Source: Pardosa pseudoannulata (taxonomy: Eukaryota > Arthropoda > Arachnida > Araneae > Lycosidae). Taken from it: a stretch of 64,000 nt of DNA. The notes under the pieces were generated by a model. It did not search any database. It worked only from the letters and a program-made list of their open reading frames with translations, and had not been told where the DNA came from. Location: positions 51,765,339 through 51,829,338 of the forward strand of contig CM063498.1 in assembly GCA_032207245.1 (NCBI GenBank), in the 5' to 3' direction. Below, piece after piece: positions 12,901-27,811 of the stretch (position 1 is the first letter of the stretch; every line of letters begins with the position of its first letter). Both the position numbers and the translations under genes were made by a program.

Positions 12901-15900
12901 GGCTGCAGTAAAGTTGCATTGCCAAGGTAACACTGATAATTAAAAAATATGGGCTAACTTCAAGTTTGATCAGTGAATAATAATTTTTACCAATAACATA
13001 TTTGTCATTTATTAATATTCTGATTAAATTTCAGTAAAGTTTAGAATAAAATAAATATATGTATTCTTAGCTTTCTAATACATTAAATATCTTAATCACA
13101 CAAACCAATTAAAAGAATAATGTTATCTAAACATATATATATAATTCTCAGTTTGCCTATATGTTACCTATTTATTCCAAAATGGTTATATGTATTCTAA
13201 ACTTTCTGATACATTAAATATCATCTTGATCATATAAACTAATTCAAAATATGATAATGTTATTTATAAATACATATAATTCTCTCTATGCTTTCCAAAA
13301 TAGTTAGATCAATCTTTTTTAAATTTAGCCCAGTTATTCAGGTAAACATTGGTAAAGTTTTAGGCAGGTTAAATTGATCAGAGGTCAAGGTCATGGTGAT
13401 TTGGTTTGGAGTGCTACGATCTACCATTTGTTCATGAGGGCTAGTAAGATCGGGACCTACTGTTTAAAGCCAATTACAAATAGCAATGAACATCCATGCA
13501 ATCAGCAGGATTTGAACCCCCAAACTTTGATATGAAACAAGGCAATGGTGAAAACAGAATGTTTTATGCCTTCCATGAAGCCTAACAATAATATAATAAA
13601 GCAATATTGAATATATTTTCTTTTAATATGTGCTACTATTAAAACTTTTAATTAACTCAATTCAGCTCAGACTGCTTAAAATGTGTTTTAAGATAATAAG
13701 TTTTACTACTATTTGACCAAATATACTTTAGTTATATAATTTTATCTATTTTTATTTGGCATATTTCTTTCTCTTTAATTTGAATTTCACCATATATTTT
13801 TTTGTGTGACTGCTTTCAAAATTAGAAGTATTTAATACTTATTTAAGTCACATGTTTAATATTTAAATTTTTATAGATACCTTGCTTTTCTTTAAAACCC
13901 AGATAATTTTTCATTAGCTAAGCACAAGGATAAATTGTCAAATATAGCAGTTTTATTTCTTTAGTTTATATATCTTAACTTAGGAAAACTAAATTTAAAT
14001 AAAATGTGTCATTCATTTCATGAAAAGGAAGTTTGTGAATGAATATGATTGTTTTTTAAAGTGTTTAATTACTGGTAGGTAATTAAATCAAATATAATCT
14101 AATCTAAAAATTAATTTAAATTTTAAAATAAATATATCCTTTGTTTGGACATCTTAATTATGCAGATTAAAGACTAGATACCAAGCAGTAAATAGTTTAT
14201 AAAATTAGGGGCATTAAAAATTGGATTTTAATTAACATTTGAGTTACACAACTCAGCTTTAAACAACTTATTTAAGTTCAGATTGTATAAGAAAATGTTA
14301 TGCATACTTTATTCCTATTATCATATGTTTCAACAGTATCCTGTTCAGACATGAGGTTCTCTCGAATTCGCTTCAGGGTAGTCCTTAATTTGTTGCTTAG
14401 AATATTTTCAGTCAAATCACTCTAAATAAAATAGAAAAGAAATTTAGAAAAATATGATTGATAATGATAATTCATTCCAAAAAAAATTAGTTAAAAAAAT
14501 GTAACTAATATTAACTGATTACCATATTGTTAAATATATTAATATCATGATAAAATTTAACACAATTTTAATTATTACTAGATAAATTTAAACAAAAAGT
14601 ATTATAAAAATTCAAATTCTTACCATTTCTTTAGCAAAAAATATATATACCTGAAAAAGAAACACTAAAATTATGACAATTTTAAAGACTCTATATAAAT
14701 ATACCAATATACTGAAGTGTACATTTTTACAGTCTCATACTCAGATAATATTTAATTTAAATATTCAAAGTAAAATAACCAAAATAAGAGAGAAATGACA
14801 TGATATTTAAAACCAATAAAACATTGAAGAAAAAGATAGTAAGTAGAGAGAGCTATTTTAAATAATTCTACTAAAAAAGGAAAAATCATGAAATTAAAAG
14901 TACTTACTGAGTACATATAATAATCAAATAGCTGGGACATACAGATCAGAACATCAAAAGCTATGGGCTTTAACACACTCATCATTTGCATATATTTTCC
15001 TAAAAAATACATTAAATAGTCAATACAGCAATTTCAAGTTTTTTGATACTATTACTTAAGGATAAAAATTAAACCCATGATACAAATATTTTTAATCCAA
15101 AAATAAAATAGTTATTTCCTACTTAAAGCCTATTAAAATATTATCTATTAAAATTTAAGAGCAGTATTTGTAATATGAATAAAATAATTATCTAATTAAA
15201 TATCTTTTATAATGAGATATTATGCCTGAAATGATTCACTGGGGGAGAAAGACAAAATTACTTTGAACAATTTAGTTATTAGGTATTTTTAGTAAAACTA
15301 ATATAGCATTATCTTAAATGAATACCAAACTTCAAGCCAAAAGTCTAGGAATTTTACAAGCAATACAATATACCTTTGTAATATGTTCATTATTACTATT
15401 ATTTTTATTAATCACAGATAAAAATATATACAAATTTATTTTAAAACTGTTTTAAATACAGTGCAATAAATAAATATTGATAACATGCAAAATTTTGTAA
15501 GAAAAGAATGATGGATTAAAAAAAATAGTAATCTAAAAGTTTGAATGATCTTATATACAATAAAATATTAGATATTAAAAAGTTATAAATTAAATTTTGA
15601 AAAATTTTAATATAGAGCCATTATTGAATCAAGATAATTAAAAAGAATAATAATCTTATGACATATATATACATGACATCAATTATATTAAAAACGGATC
15701 TATTTAGGCAAATTTTTTATCATTTTTACTACAAAAAAATTTTTCCCTTATGACAAACTTAATACTTTTTCTCAAGGTTAAAATTTATAAAGAACAAACG
15801 CAATTAAATAAAATTTTAATAAATTTTATAAAGAATGATATATATTTCTCACCAAATGATCGCAGAACATTTAAAGCTGTATTAGTTAATATAGGAACTT

Positions 15901-17446
15901 GCTTCTTTCTTCCACTCGTGATACCTTTTTTAGTTAATTTAGATTGCCTGAAAGTTAAAATACAGAATTAGATTATTATTGGTAAAATTTATGATTAAAA
16001 TTTTTATAATTTTTGCAAAAAGTAAAAAAATTATTTGAAACATGCATTTTCTTTGGAATGTCTTCAGTATTTTCATCTATAAAATCCTTCTTCAATTCTT
16101 CTGGAATTTCTGAATCATCACTATCGGAATCATAGTTTGTCCTGTCTAAATCTTCACTCTGAAAAAAAAAGAAGAAAATTGCTTTTTCTTTCTATATTTA
16201 ATCAGTTTTCTACAAAATTATTTAAAATTTTTAAGGAAAAAACAATTTTTAAAAGGGAACAATTGCTTCTGGTTTACAAAGAATTATGTATTAGAAGATT
16301 AGCTGATCCACTAGCATTATAGTACTGTTGTTTTGGAGCGATTATGACACAGATAACAACCCTTTTAAATTCATCTTTCAATTTTTGAGTTTTATCTCAT
16401 TTAAACATTTTTGCAAACTTCATTTACTTTTCAACATTTCACATTTTCTATTTTTCACTGAGTATTTTTAACCATTTCATTCATTTTTGCTGTTTTGGCA
16501 ACTTGTTGTAGCCAACAACAAAAACCACCAAAAAAAACATGTATTACATCTATTAAAAAGATCCATATATAAGACAATACCTCCAGTTTAGGTCTTTAAA
16601 AAATTAGGTTCTAAAATTTCTTGGATTACACATAGAACTATATGGTATATGTATATATCCTGTCAGACATTGATGATTAGGGAAAAGGATACAGAGACCG
16701 ATTCAGAACAATTACCCTTCTTTATTTTACTTCACAGTTAATATCACCTGAATCCAACAGACCCTCAAACTATCCCACTCAATGTTCTATGCAAAGAACA
16801 GATTTCTAACGGAGATTTTATTATGATAGTATAGCAAAAGTGACCTCATAAGTAATTTTTCATATCATATTAATTAAAGTACTACAAATTATTCTTAAGT
16901 AAGAGATGTAAGTTGAAGAGCTACTAAGCAAATTATGCCATAAACAACCTTAGATTTTAAATCTACATTTTAAAACCTGACATACATATTTATGCAAATA
17001 TACATACTTTACATACATATAAATATAACGATGCCTTAACATAATTGACTTTAACTTTCAATTTCACTCTGTAATTATTTTTTGGTGATTCTATACCTAA
17101 AGTAAAACATTTTTGGTCATTTAGAAAAATTCCTTCTCTTCTCTAATTTCTAGTAACCTGTTGGCAAGAGCCAAGTCACAAAGCTAAATTCTGTATGAGT
17201 CAGCATTAAATTATGTAACCATTTATATAACCGCATGTGTATTATAGCATCAATGTGTGATCAAAAACTATCACCTAATTGACTAACACCTCCATCCCCC
17301 TCCACTGTATTTTTCTCATTGTAAACTGTCTCTCAAGGCAAAGTTGCTGAGATTGCCATACAAATAAAATTTAAATTGTGATTCTAAAAATTTTTGTTTT
17401 GAGTAACAAATCATCATGACTGCAACTAATATGGCCAAATAGAACA

Positions 17447-17508
<62 letters not shown>

Positions 17509-20500
17509 CATAGATGTGTATATTTACAGAGACAAAAAAACCAGCATTTACAAACATACAATTTAAAATAGTAAACTTGCCTCCTTAGAAGTTAAAATAT
17601 CTTCTGTTTCATCATCTTCAAATTTTACTTCAAATGGATTGTTGCACTCAGTTTGTTTTTTGAAAAAACTCTCTCGCCTACCTGGGCTGTTAGCTTTTTC
17701 AGATTTTTCAGGTGAGGAAGTAAAAGAGGCATGTTTTATAACATTTCTGGATAGAAAACGAAATTCCTACAAAATCAAAACAATGTTAATATTATGTCAT
17801 CTCTTTTAATTTAAACATATTTACTATGCAATATTTTTATTTTGTATTAATATATATTTTACTATTTTGTAAAGATACTAAAAATTTCAGCTTTATTCAA
17901 GAAATCAAAAATGCCTATTAAGAATCAAAAATATATTACAAAATAATATGCATTAAGAGCATTTTGCATATAACTACCTGCAAATGGACAGCTGAAAAAG
18001 CTGCATGCACAGGACAAATTTCCCAGCTTTCATGCTCTAAAAATGTTCTTAACTCTTCCATAAAACCCCTAAAAATATATCATAAAATAATATAACTTTA
18101 CATCTCAAATATTAATTACATACTTGCATGCAATTTGAAATACTAGTTACTGTGTAACCAGCATAGTTGCTTTCAATTTTATTCTTTACTTTTTTTCTAC
18201 TTAAAATGACAAATATTGTTAATAATATAACTACCTCTCATAATAAACATACATGAAGGGTAAGAATAGCTCAGTCAAAAATTTTATAACCTTGCAAAAT
18301 TCTCTATAAGGCTGATTCTAAAGCATCATAATTAATAAAATGTCAATGCTTCCTATGTAACAGTAGTTATTACTATGTAGTTAACAAAGTAAAACATGCT
18401 AAAGAAAACAAAGTAAATATTTATAATTATTACTTAATTTTTCATTACCATGCATCTAATTCTGTCACAGCTAGGATGAAAAATAAGTTTTTTATTTCGC
18501 ATCTAAAGAAATTATTGCTTACATGAAATAATAGAATTCCTAATTTCATTTCATTAATCCATATTACAAATCAGTTTTAATACATGTAGTTACAAATTAT
18601 GGACAGTCCTGATGCTTACAAATGATCCTTTCAACCACTGACATTTAGAGTACAGAAATATGGGCAGTTGCATTCTTGCATACCAAAAACAAGGAGATCC
18701 CAAAACAGATAGCCTTAAAGCCTCAATGATTTTCAGTGATCTCACTGCTTTCTTGATCTTGTCTTTTTCTAACTGCCAATTCTCCTAAATGTGTTTACCC
18801 ATATAACCTTTGATTGCCTTTGAAGAACACAAGTTTTTCTGCAGAAATATTCAAGTACACACAGAATGCTTACTGCTTTACTATGATCAAGCAATCATTG
18901 GAAATAAACTTAAGCCTCTACAGCAAATACACATTGTTCCTTTTCTAACACATTTTTGGTACTATATTAAATGGATAAAAATCTCCTGAGCCAGAAACCA
19001 CTCTAATGGTAAAATTTCACTTTTTAGTGCCCAAACTCAAATCAGCAAATTTTGCAGCCACGTCCAATAGATTATACATTTTTTTTTTAATTTTGAAGTA
19101 TTAAATACTTTATTATTGGTGATAAAATTTTACATAAAATTTCATTGGTGAATATCACAAATTAATAAAACATTTAGAAAGTGCATGAAAAAAATTAATT
19201 AAATTCAAGTGTATTTAACAAGCAACTACACTATCAGAATTTTTTACATATTAAGAACAGTATAAAGGAAAATAAAATATGTTTTTAAAACTAAATATAA
19301 ACAACTATAACCTTAGAATCAGGAGTGACTATGAGTACATAGACATGTACATAGAATACATTGACATTATACTAAATGAATTAAAATTTCTGAAAGGATC
19401 ACAATTTTGATGCCAAAACATGGTCAAAATGTGTCTTAGCATTAAAACATGATATTTGCATGATAAACAAAATTACAAAATCAATACACTTTACCTATGA
19501 TAGTTTCGAAAATAATTGACAGATTGTTTCCTCACAGATTCTTGTAAATCTTCAGATCGACTGCCACAAAAATCTTCTCCAATATCTATCAGCCTATTTT
19601 TATAAAGATCAAATACAAAGAAGAGTATAAGTATTTAAAAGTATAATTAGGATAAGAAAATTTATGACCAACAATATTTATTTTTAAATACTCTGTCTTG
19701 TAAACCCTTCTGATATAGAACAGAGAACAATTAAATAGTACATGTAAAATATTAAAAAATAACATTAATTTAATAGTGTTTCATCAGGTAACTCTTCATC
19801 AGTTGTTTGATCATTAACTGTTATGCCTTAAACTTTTAATATTAATTTTGGTATTTTGGTATAAATGATCTATAAGTTGCTGTTTTCTGTTTAGCTTTAT
19901 CCATTCGGTTATTTGTTTTCAATAATCAAATAATTGAATACTTCAACAATGAACTATAGCACTCAAATACTTGATCCATTATTTATCTTAACTAAACTAA
20001 ACAATAATGTCACTTTTGATTTTATATCTCAATAGAATTACTCAGGTTTGTTAGGTTTGAAGTGCTACTGTCTACTGTTTTGCACATGAGGGCTAATGAG
20101 ACCGTAGAATTCCTCAGATACAGTATGCAATAAATTTTAAATATTTGATCTTTAAAAGGCAAATTTACCCCATATAATCTATTTGAAATAGGAAAAAAAA
20201 ATTTTTTTTACCTTTGAATCAAAGCTAAAATATGAATAAATTCATCAAATTTAAATGGCGATATGTCAGATGCAAGAAGGTATCCTTTGACTTTTTGTTG
20301 TACATCTTGCCATACTCTTAATAGACCATGCTCTAGTTTTTGTTTGATGTAATTTCTATTAAAAGAAGATTCAACTGAAGAATGTGAAGGACTCTCTGTA
20401 AACAGAAAATCTATATTTATTTTAAGTTGTACATAAATATCATACAAATTCACGATCAATATACATTCCTTTAACTGCTTAAATATTATAATAGATAAAG

Positions 20501-23500
20501 AAAAAAGGTAACTATTTAATACAAGCAAAAATGTATAAACACGTAGAATGTAGATTAGTTTAATTCAATGACTGAAACTTGAATGAAAGAATTTTCTCAT
20601 ATATTTTTATATAAGAATGCCATTGATTATGTACAGCCAAAATTGATTGTACCAACATGTTACACAAGCAACTCTTTATGACTGGCATTCATAAAATTAC
20701 ACTAATAGCATTTAAAATGACCATTTGGATTGATGAAAAATTTTATGCATGGCCCAGATAAAATTTTAACAGATGCAAATAATATGTTTCAACTTATTAT
20801 TTGTATAACTCAGAAACTGACAGGCATAGCTAATAAGAATTTTTTTTCTTCATCTCTAGTCCTATAACATTAAGTTTTCAATATATACTTTGATATTTAA
20901 AAGAATAGCACTGAAAATGCTATAATTATCCGGTTGTGCAGCAATATATAAAAAAAACTTCAAATGCTTCAAATAATTCCCAATTCAATACATTCTTACA
21001 TACTAATCTTTAAAAATATACCAAAAACACAGAAAAATTAGGATGCTGTTGATATAAATACTATACTTAGTAAAATGTTAATCTACATCGTCTATAAATT
21101 CTGTTAGGATAGTTTGCTTTACAATCAAAATCTTAACTTTTTTATACTTAAAAGCATAAATATAGGATTATTCAGTTATCAAATCTGAGTACCTATGATT
21201 TGATAAGAATCTGTGGTAAAAAATAAATTTATTACTAAATAATCATTAGAAAAAAAATTATGCTAAAAACTGCACATTTTACAACTAGTATTTTAATTAT
21301 TCTCAGTGGAGAGTTTTTATTCTCTTTACATCAACAACTTTTACACCTGAACTAAGAATTCAAAAATATACTTTCTAAATTGTGTTTAGAGGGATTTTAA
21401 ACATGGGTCAAGATAAAATTGGGTACAAAAAATTATTTTTACCATCATTATCACTTTTTTTGTTTTCCTCAATATTTTCATGCCACTTCAAAATACACCA
21501 ATAGCTATGCATTATTTTCCACAAAGCTTTGCACAAATCTTCCAAGCAGGCAGTAAAATTTTCAGAACTAATGTACTAAAACAAACAAAAGTTAAGATTA
21601 AAGAAAAATCATTTAAAACAGGAAAAGCAATAATCAAACTTTTTTTCTCAAGACCAATAAATATCATGTATCATTTCAAATTTAACTAAATTAAACTGCA
21701 TTATCTAACATACGTTCTTAAATGCATTTTTTAAATTATGGTTATTTTGAGAATTCTATTTTGAATTTTTTCACTTTTGCATAAACTAACTTAAACATAA
21801 TTTAAATTAAAATCTGTATGTTAAGACAAAAGTATGCTTTGGACTAATTATATATATATATTTAATTTATTAAAAATGTGGCTCGATTTCATTTTATATA
21901 TCATTATTAATACTTAATATTCACAAATCATTTTTTGGCTGTATTAATAAAACAAACCAGACAAACTACTCAATTTAATAAAAAATAAAATTCACTATTA
22001 GAAAACTAAACACATCAACTACAATGCACTTTTTAAAGTAAGTAATCACAAAAATAGTAGATTGGTTGGTTGGTTGGGAGTGCTACGGTCTACTGTTTTG
22101 CACACGAGAGCTAATGAGACCGGGACCTACAGTTTAAAGCCGATTCCGAACGGCTACAAATATTCATGCCAGCAACGGAATTCAAACCTGCGAACTCCGG
22201 TTCCGAAGAGCAGCGCTCTACCATTCGGCCATCGTTCGGCACAAAAATAGTAGAAATTTGTTTGTTAAAATAGCTTACCTTACAAAGGTCTACATATTGC
22301 CTCTTTTGAAATCCTTTGTCTGAACTTCCTGAATTTTTTTCTGCATATCCCAAAACAATCATAAAAGCAGTATTGTGGATAGCACTGGCAAAGTGCATTA
22401 ATAGCTGGTCGATGGCAGTCTGAAAATATAAACTATTCTTAAAAACATCTTTCAAATAAATTTTAAATCCAGGCATCAAAACTATTTCTTATAAATAAAT
22501 TATAAAATTAAAATGAAATTAAGGCTAAAATTGCTGATATATTTTTAAAATAAAATATAATTTTTATGTTCACTGATGACCTTAAATGCATAAGAAAATA
22601 AACACAACAAATTAAAATAGAAATTGTACTAAAATAACAAACATAAAACTATCTCAGGTTAGTATATATATAAATAATTACAAATATATTATGTGTATAT
22701 TATTACAAATTGTGCAATTGTATAGGCTTTTGGTATGCACATAACTTTCCTCATATTAATCATTTTTTTAAACAAATAGACTGATCCACTAAAAAGAAAG
22801 AAAAATTTCAAGTGAGTTTTTACTATTTGGTTATTCTGAGGTCATATTTTTGGTATCTCTGGAGATGAAATATTTTTTCTACAGAAAGTTCAAGAACTTT
22901 GTAGAAATTGTATTTTCTAGAATATACTAGATCTGCCTAAGAGTTTATAAATATGCCCAACCAAAGAATTAGGTGAGTGGATATTAGAGAGCAAAAGGTG
23001 TAGAATCAATATTAGGAATGGCACAGGCAGTTGAACTGAATACATTGAAATTTAAAGGGACTTTAGCTTACAAATGATTTGAAATTTGTAACATGATTTT
23101 TGATGTCTGAAAGGTGTGAATGTTGCCAAACAAATAAGGCACAGTTTTTTCTCTAAAATTATATACAGTGAAACTTTTCCAAGCGGCCACATTTCTAAAA
23201 GGCCAATTTTTCATGGCATGGATTTTTTGACTCACAGACCTAATGGTAAAATAACTTGTATCAGCGGCAACCAAGTGGAATTGTAAATTTCATTTTTCAG
23301 AAAATTCTACTCACTCCATGCTTTAGTTTTGAGAAGAAAAAATCAAGGTCAGGTTTATGGTCAGATATAAGACAAAGGAATAACTTGGGAAGTCCATTCC
23401 CGCTGCCCTCCCCCTTTCTAAGAAGTTTAAATCTGTTATCTCTTTTGTATTCTCCCCACACCCTTCAGATAGGAAATCCCTATTGCACCATCCATAGAAA

Positions 23501-25932
23501 CTGAGGGAATAACTGGACAATCAAGCATTGAAGGTGTCCTAGGGTCTTCGTTTAGAATTCCAATCAGTACAGTTAAGGAAGAATTGCTCCCCTGTCAGAA
23601 AAAATGTCATTCATGCCAGTTTCATTTCATTAATTGCCCAGTGATCTGATGTGCAACGATGTCGAAATGCGTTTTTCTAAATTTTGGAGCAGAGCATTGA
23701 AGTTCTGTGTGAGTATGAGAATGGCAAATCGGCAAGAAAGTTAGCTGAATTATTTAACTGTGGAAGAACGCAAATCAGCAGAGTCATTAAAGAAAATAAT
23801 TTGATTTTGAAGGAATACGAAGACTACACAGCAAACAGAAACAAATTGTAGACTTTTTTTAAAAAAGTGTAAAGAAGTATGAAATAAAGTACTATTTTCT
23901 CCTTAGATAAGTTTTAAATTTCATTTACATAAGGAATATATGTCAGACTTGTTTATATTACATATTATAGTAATTATCTTATAATAGTAAATAAAACCCT
24001 TCAGAGTGGCTATCCCCTCTAAGCAGCCAAATATTCTCGATACGGTGGTGTGGCTTCTCAGAGAGGTTTCACTGTGTGTATATATATATATATATAATTT
24101 TTAGATGTGAGCCACAGTTCCTCAGTCAGAAAACGCAGCAATCTCGTAATTAAAAGGTTGCAGGTTCGGAGCTGGAGCCGGCTTAAGATCTGCTGTGCTT
24201 GCTAAAGGTGACTGGGGCACGTAAAATATGTTCATGGTCACAAAGTCCTCCAAGTTCTAAAATGATACCTCTGTGTGTGGAAGGTTAAGTCTGTGGGTCT
24301 TCTGCTTCTAAATTACGAGAACCCAGCAGGGGTAATGTTACTTGCATCTGTAGCATACCTTAAGCAACTCATGCTCCCCACGTGGTGCTAAATGACTAAC
24401 TGTGAAGGTATTAGGATAATGTCTGTAGCATTGGAAAAAATTTAAATAATTATAATAATTTTTAGGTATGATATATATATAGAGAGAGAAAGAGAAAAAA
24501 GTAACTTTTAGTGTGCATATCAAAAAAAATTAAAACATTTAAAGCAATGCATATGTATAGACAAACAAAATGCTTAAAAGTAATGACCTACCTGAGTTTT
24601 ACCCAGTAATCCGTATGCATCTTGAAGTTTCTCATAGTGGATTTCATCAAAATTTAAACAGACTTTTGATAATGCAACATCAAGCTGCTCTTCTGTCATT
24701 TCAAGGGTATCTTGGAGCTTGGAGCTCAGTTCACTAAATAAATTAAAAATCTTAAACTGAATTTTTCTTCTATTAGAATGTATGAAATTTTTGTATAAAC
24801 CCTGCTTTTGACAAAAAACAATGCACTTACAATTTATTTGTCCTTTTATTTGAGCCAATTAATATACATATTACCACACACAACCCAAACCAAATTACAG
24901 CCAGGGGATGATTAGATAATTCTAACATATATATTTTTATTTATAACACATGATGTTTAAATTCATAGTATAACCACACTAATGATTGGGTTATAAGATA
25001 TTTAAGACAATTCTTGAACAATTATAAACATTTTTTATGTCACTTTTAATAACTATATCAAATATATTCACAGAGAAATATACATTTTCTTTAAAAATAT
25101 AATGATAGTAGGTAATAGCAAAGGACTTTAAATAATAGTAAAATGCAATTCAGAAAACATATGAACAATTTTAACGCATCAATAAATAGCATTAAAATTA
25201 CAGATAATAAAGATTAAAAAATGTTGTTTATTACAAAATTTAATTAATAAAAGTTCAAATATTTACCTTATACAAGAAAAGTGTTTAAAAGTGCTAGCTG
25301 CTTTTTGGCACTCAAGACATAGTTGAATTGCACCAGGATAATCTTCTTCCTTAAGAAGAATGATAAAATAATATATGTCATTATAAAAATTTTATAACAA
25401 AAAAAAATTATTTATGAAGATTAATTCTAAATAGTAAGACTAAGAAATATGATGCACATCATAAAACTTTAATATAAAAAATATAGTTATTTTTTTAAAT
25501 AGCATTGATAATAACTATTCTATAACTCCTACATAAATGTAAAACCTGTATAATGTAATATGCATATTTGCACTGTATTGTTATTATACTTCTCAACTTT
25601 AAGTGCTCAATGAATTTTTTTTTCTAGGGAATAACTAACATTTACAGCAGGCCAGTCCAATCTAAAATATTTAGTGGGCTACTGCCTTATATATATATAT
25701 ATGGTTTATTCTAAACCTACAAGGGGGCAGGGTACTTAAAGCAAAAAAGACATACTATGTCTCAAAAAAAGAAACCATCTCTTACATAAAGGGCAAACTG
25801 CCTTTAAAAGAGGCATCGTATTTCATTAAAAAAAACCACATTGAATTCTTGTGTCAGGCATATAACCAGGATCAAAGGGCTGAGCAGATATCTTTGTATT
25901 TAAAGGCAAACAGGGCAGAGTACCCTATAACC

Positions 25933-25990
<58 letters not shown>

Positions 25991-26434
25991 TAAGCAGCAG
26001 GTAATTTTGCCTTTAAGTAAAAATTTCCTAGAATTGGATTTTTAAATCTTGAATATCAAATACATTTTGTTTTCAATAAATCTGTTTTTTTTTTTTTGGT
26101 ACAATATGTGCTATATTAAACTATAACTAGACATATGAGTAAAGTATTGCCCTACACTCACAAACACCCCCTAAGAGCCATGAGAATGCATCCTTGCAAG
26201 GCTATGCTTACAGCAAATTACTTCTTCTTTTGTACCCCCCCCAATGACTGGAAATACTGACTGTAGTAGGATATTCGCTCTGCAGATGAAACATGAAACA
26301 TAAGTGACAGTGAAAGTTTGATGAGAAGACTTATTAATTTATTTTAAAATATTTTTTGCCTCTTTGTATTCAAACTATCTTGGTGGAAATTTTGAAACCA
26401 GAAAATATTATTTCCAAGCCCGGATAAATAACTG

Positions 26435-26467
<33 letters not shown>

Positions 26468-26506
26468 AGAATTCTGGGGTACTCAGAACACAATCACCCT
26501 TGTTTA

Positions 26507-26541
<35 letters not shown>

Positions 26542-27768
26542 TCTTGCCTATCCGACTAACGCCATTGGCGCTGCCGTCGGCAAGCCTTTTTGCCTCTAGT
26601 TTTTCCCCACAGAAGAAGACGATAGAGCTGCGACAACGACGAGAGATGTATGCGGAATGAGAACTGTTTTGACGCTCGCGCCATGAGGATTTAAAATGAT
26701 TATATTTGTCAAATATTTGTCTGTGTGTATTGTGCTCCCTCAAAAGTGTCAATAAATTATTTCAGAGCAAAGGACTTTGAGTGAATTTCGAAAGAAGAAG
26801 CCTACATATATATATATATATTATACAAAGTGAATAGAAAAGATCTTTATTGACATTTTTCCTCCACAATATTGGTACTAATTTCAAAAATATTTCAAGT
26901 ACGATAAGACTTTTATCATATCTGTAAGTTTAAAAATTAAATTTTGTGAAAATTACAAAATATAAATTTTTTTGCTCATTTTTTGTAATTATATTTAGCA
27001 AAAATTGAAACTTGTCCTAAAAACTGTAGCATATAAAGTTCCACTTTTCAGTGATAAAAATTGAGAGAGAGATTTAAATTCAAAGTTTGAGAAAATTTTC
27101 TCTTTTTTTGGGGAGATTTGTTAACACTAAACTACCGCAAGGGGTCAAATGACCTCATTTTTCATTATTTTTGCCCTTATAAAAAATTCCCAGTAGTTTT
27201 AGTGTTAATAAATAAATTACAAAAAATTGAGATAGGAATCAGGTTGCAACATTCCTTTCACAGTAAAAGCTGAGAATTGTACTAGGTACATATTTTACTA
27301 AAAACATACTGTATATCAATTATATCATAGATACACTGCCCAGTTATCTGGGAATACTCCCCTTTACACTATAAAAAGGAGATTGTAACCTGATTTAAAC
27401 TTCCTATTACTGAAATCAATTGACAGACTAATTCCAGAATGTAAGAGAAAAAAAAATCTTGAAATTTTGAACTTGAAATACCCTGGTCAATTTTTGTAAA
27501 AGAGAAGTGGAAAATTTTGTGCTACAGTTCTTAGAATGAGTTTCACTTTTTATTAAATGTAATGATACAGAATAAGACAATGTATAAAAATTTAGAATTT
27601 GTAATTTTTGCAAAATGCTTAAATTTAAAAATGCCATAAAATTCATGCTTATCTAATTTGAAACATATTTTTACCTGTAAGTATATGTTTGTGACCAATG
27701 GTTGCAGAGTAAAGGATTGGTTAGGGACTTTGCTACACATTTTTCATTGAACTTTACTATGCCGCTCA

Positions 27769-27811
<43 letters not shown>

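Noticed and set aside
16042..16045. Ordinary GT donor CAT|gtttca for VPS50 exon 16
   Set aside because: It puts exon 17 in a frame with an immediate stop (GCA ATC TAA), against strong family alignment in the other frame.
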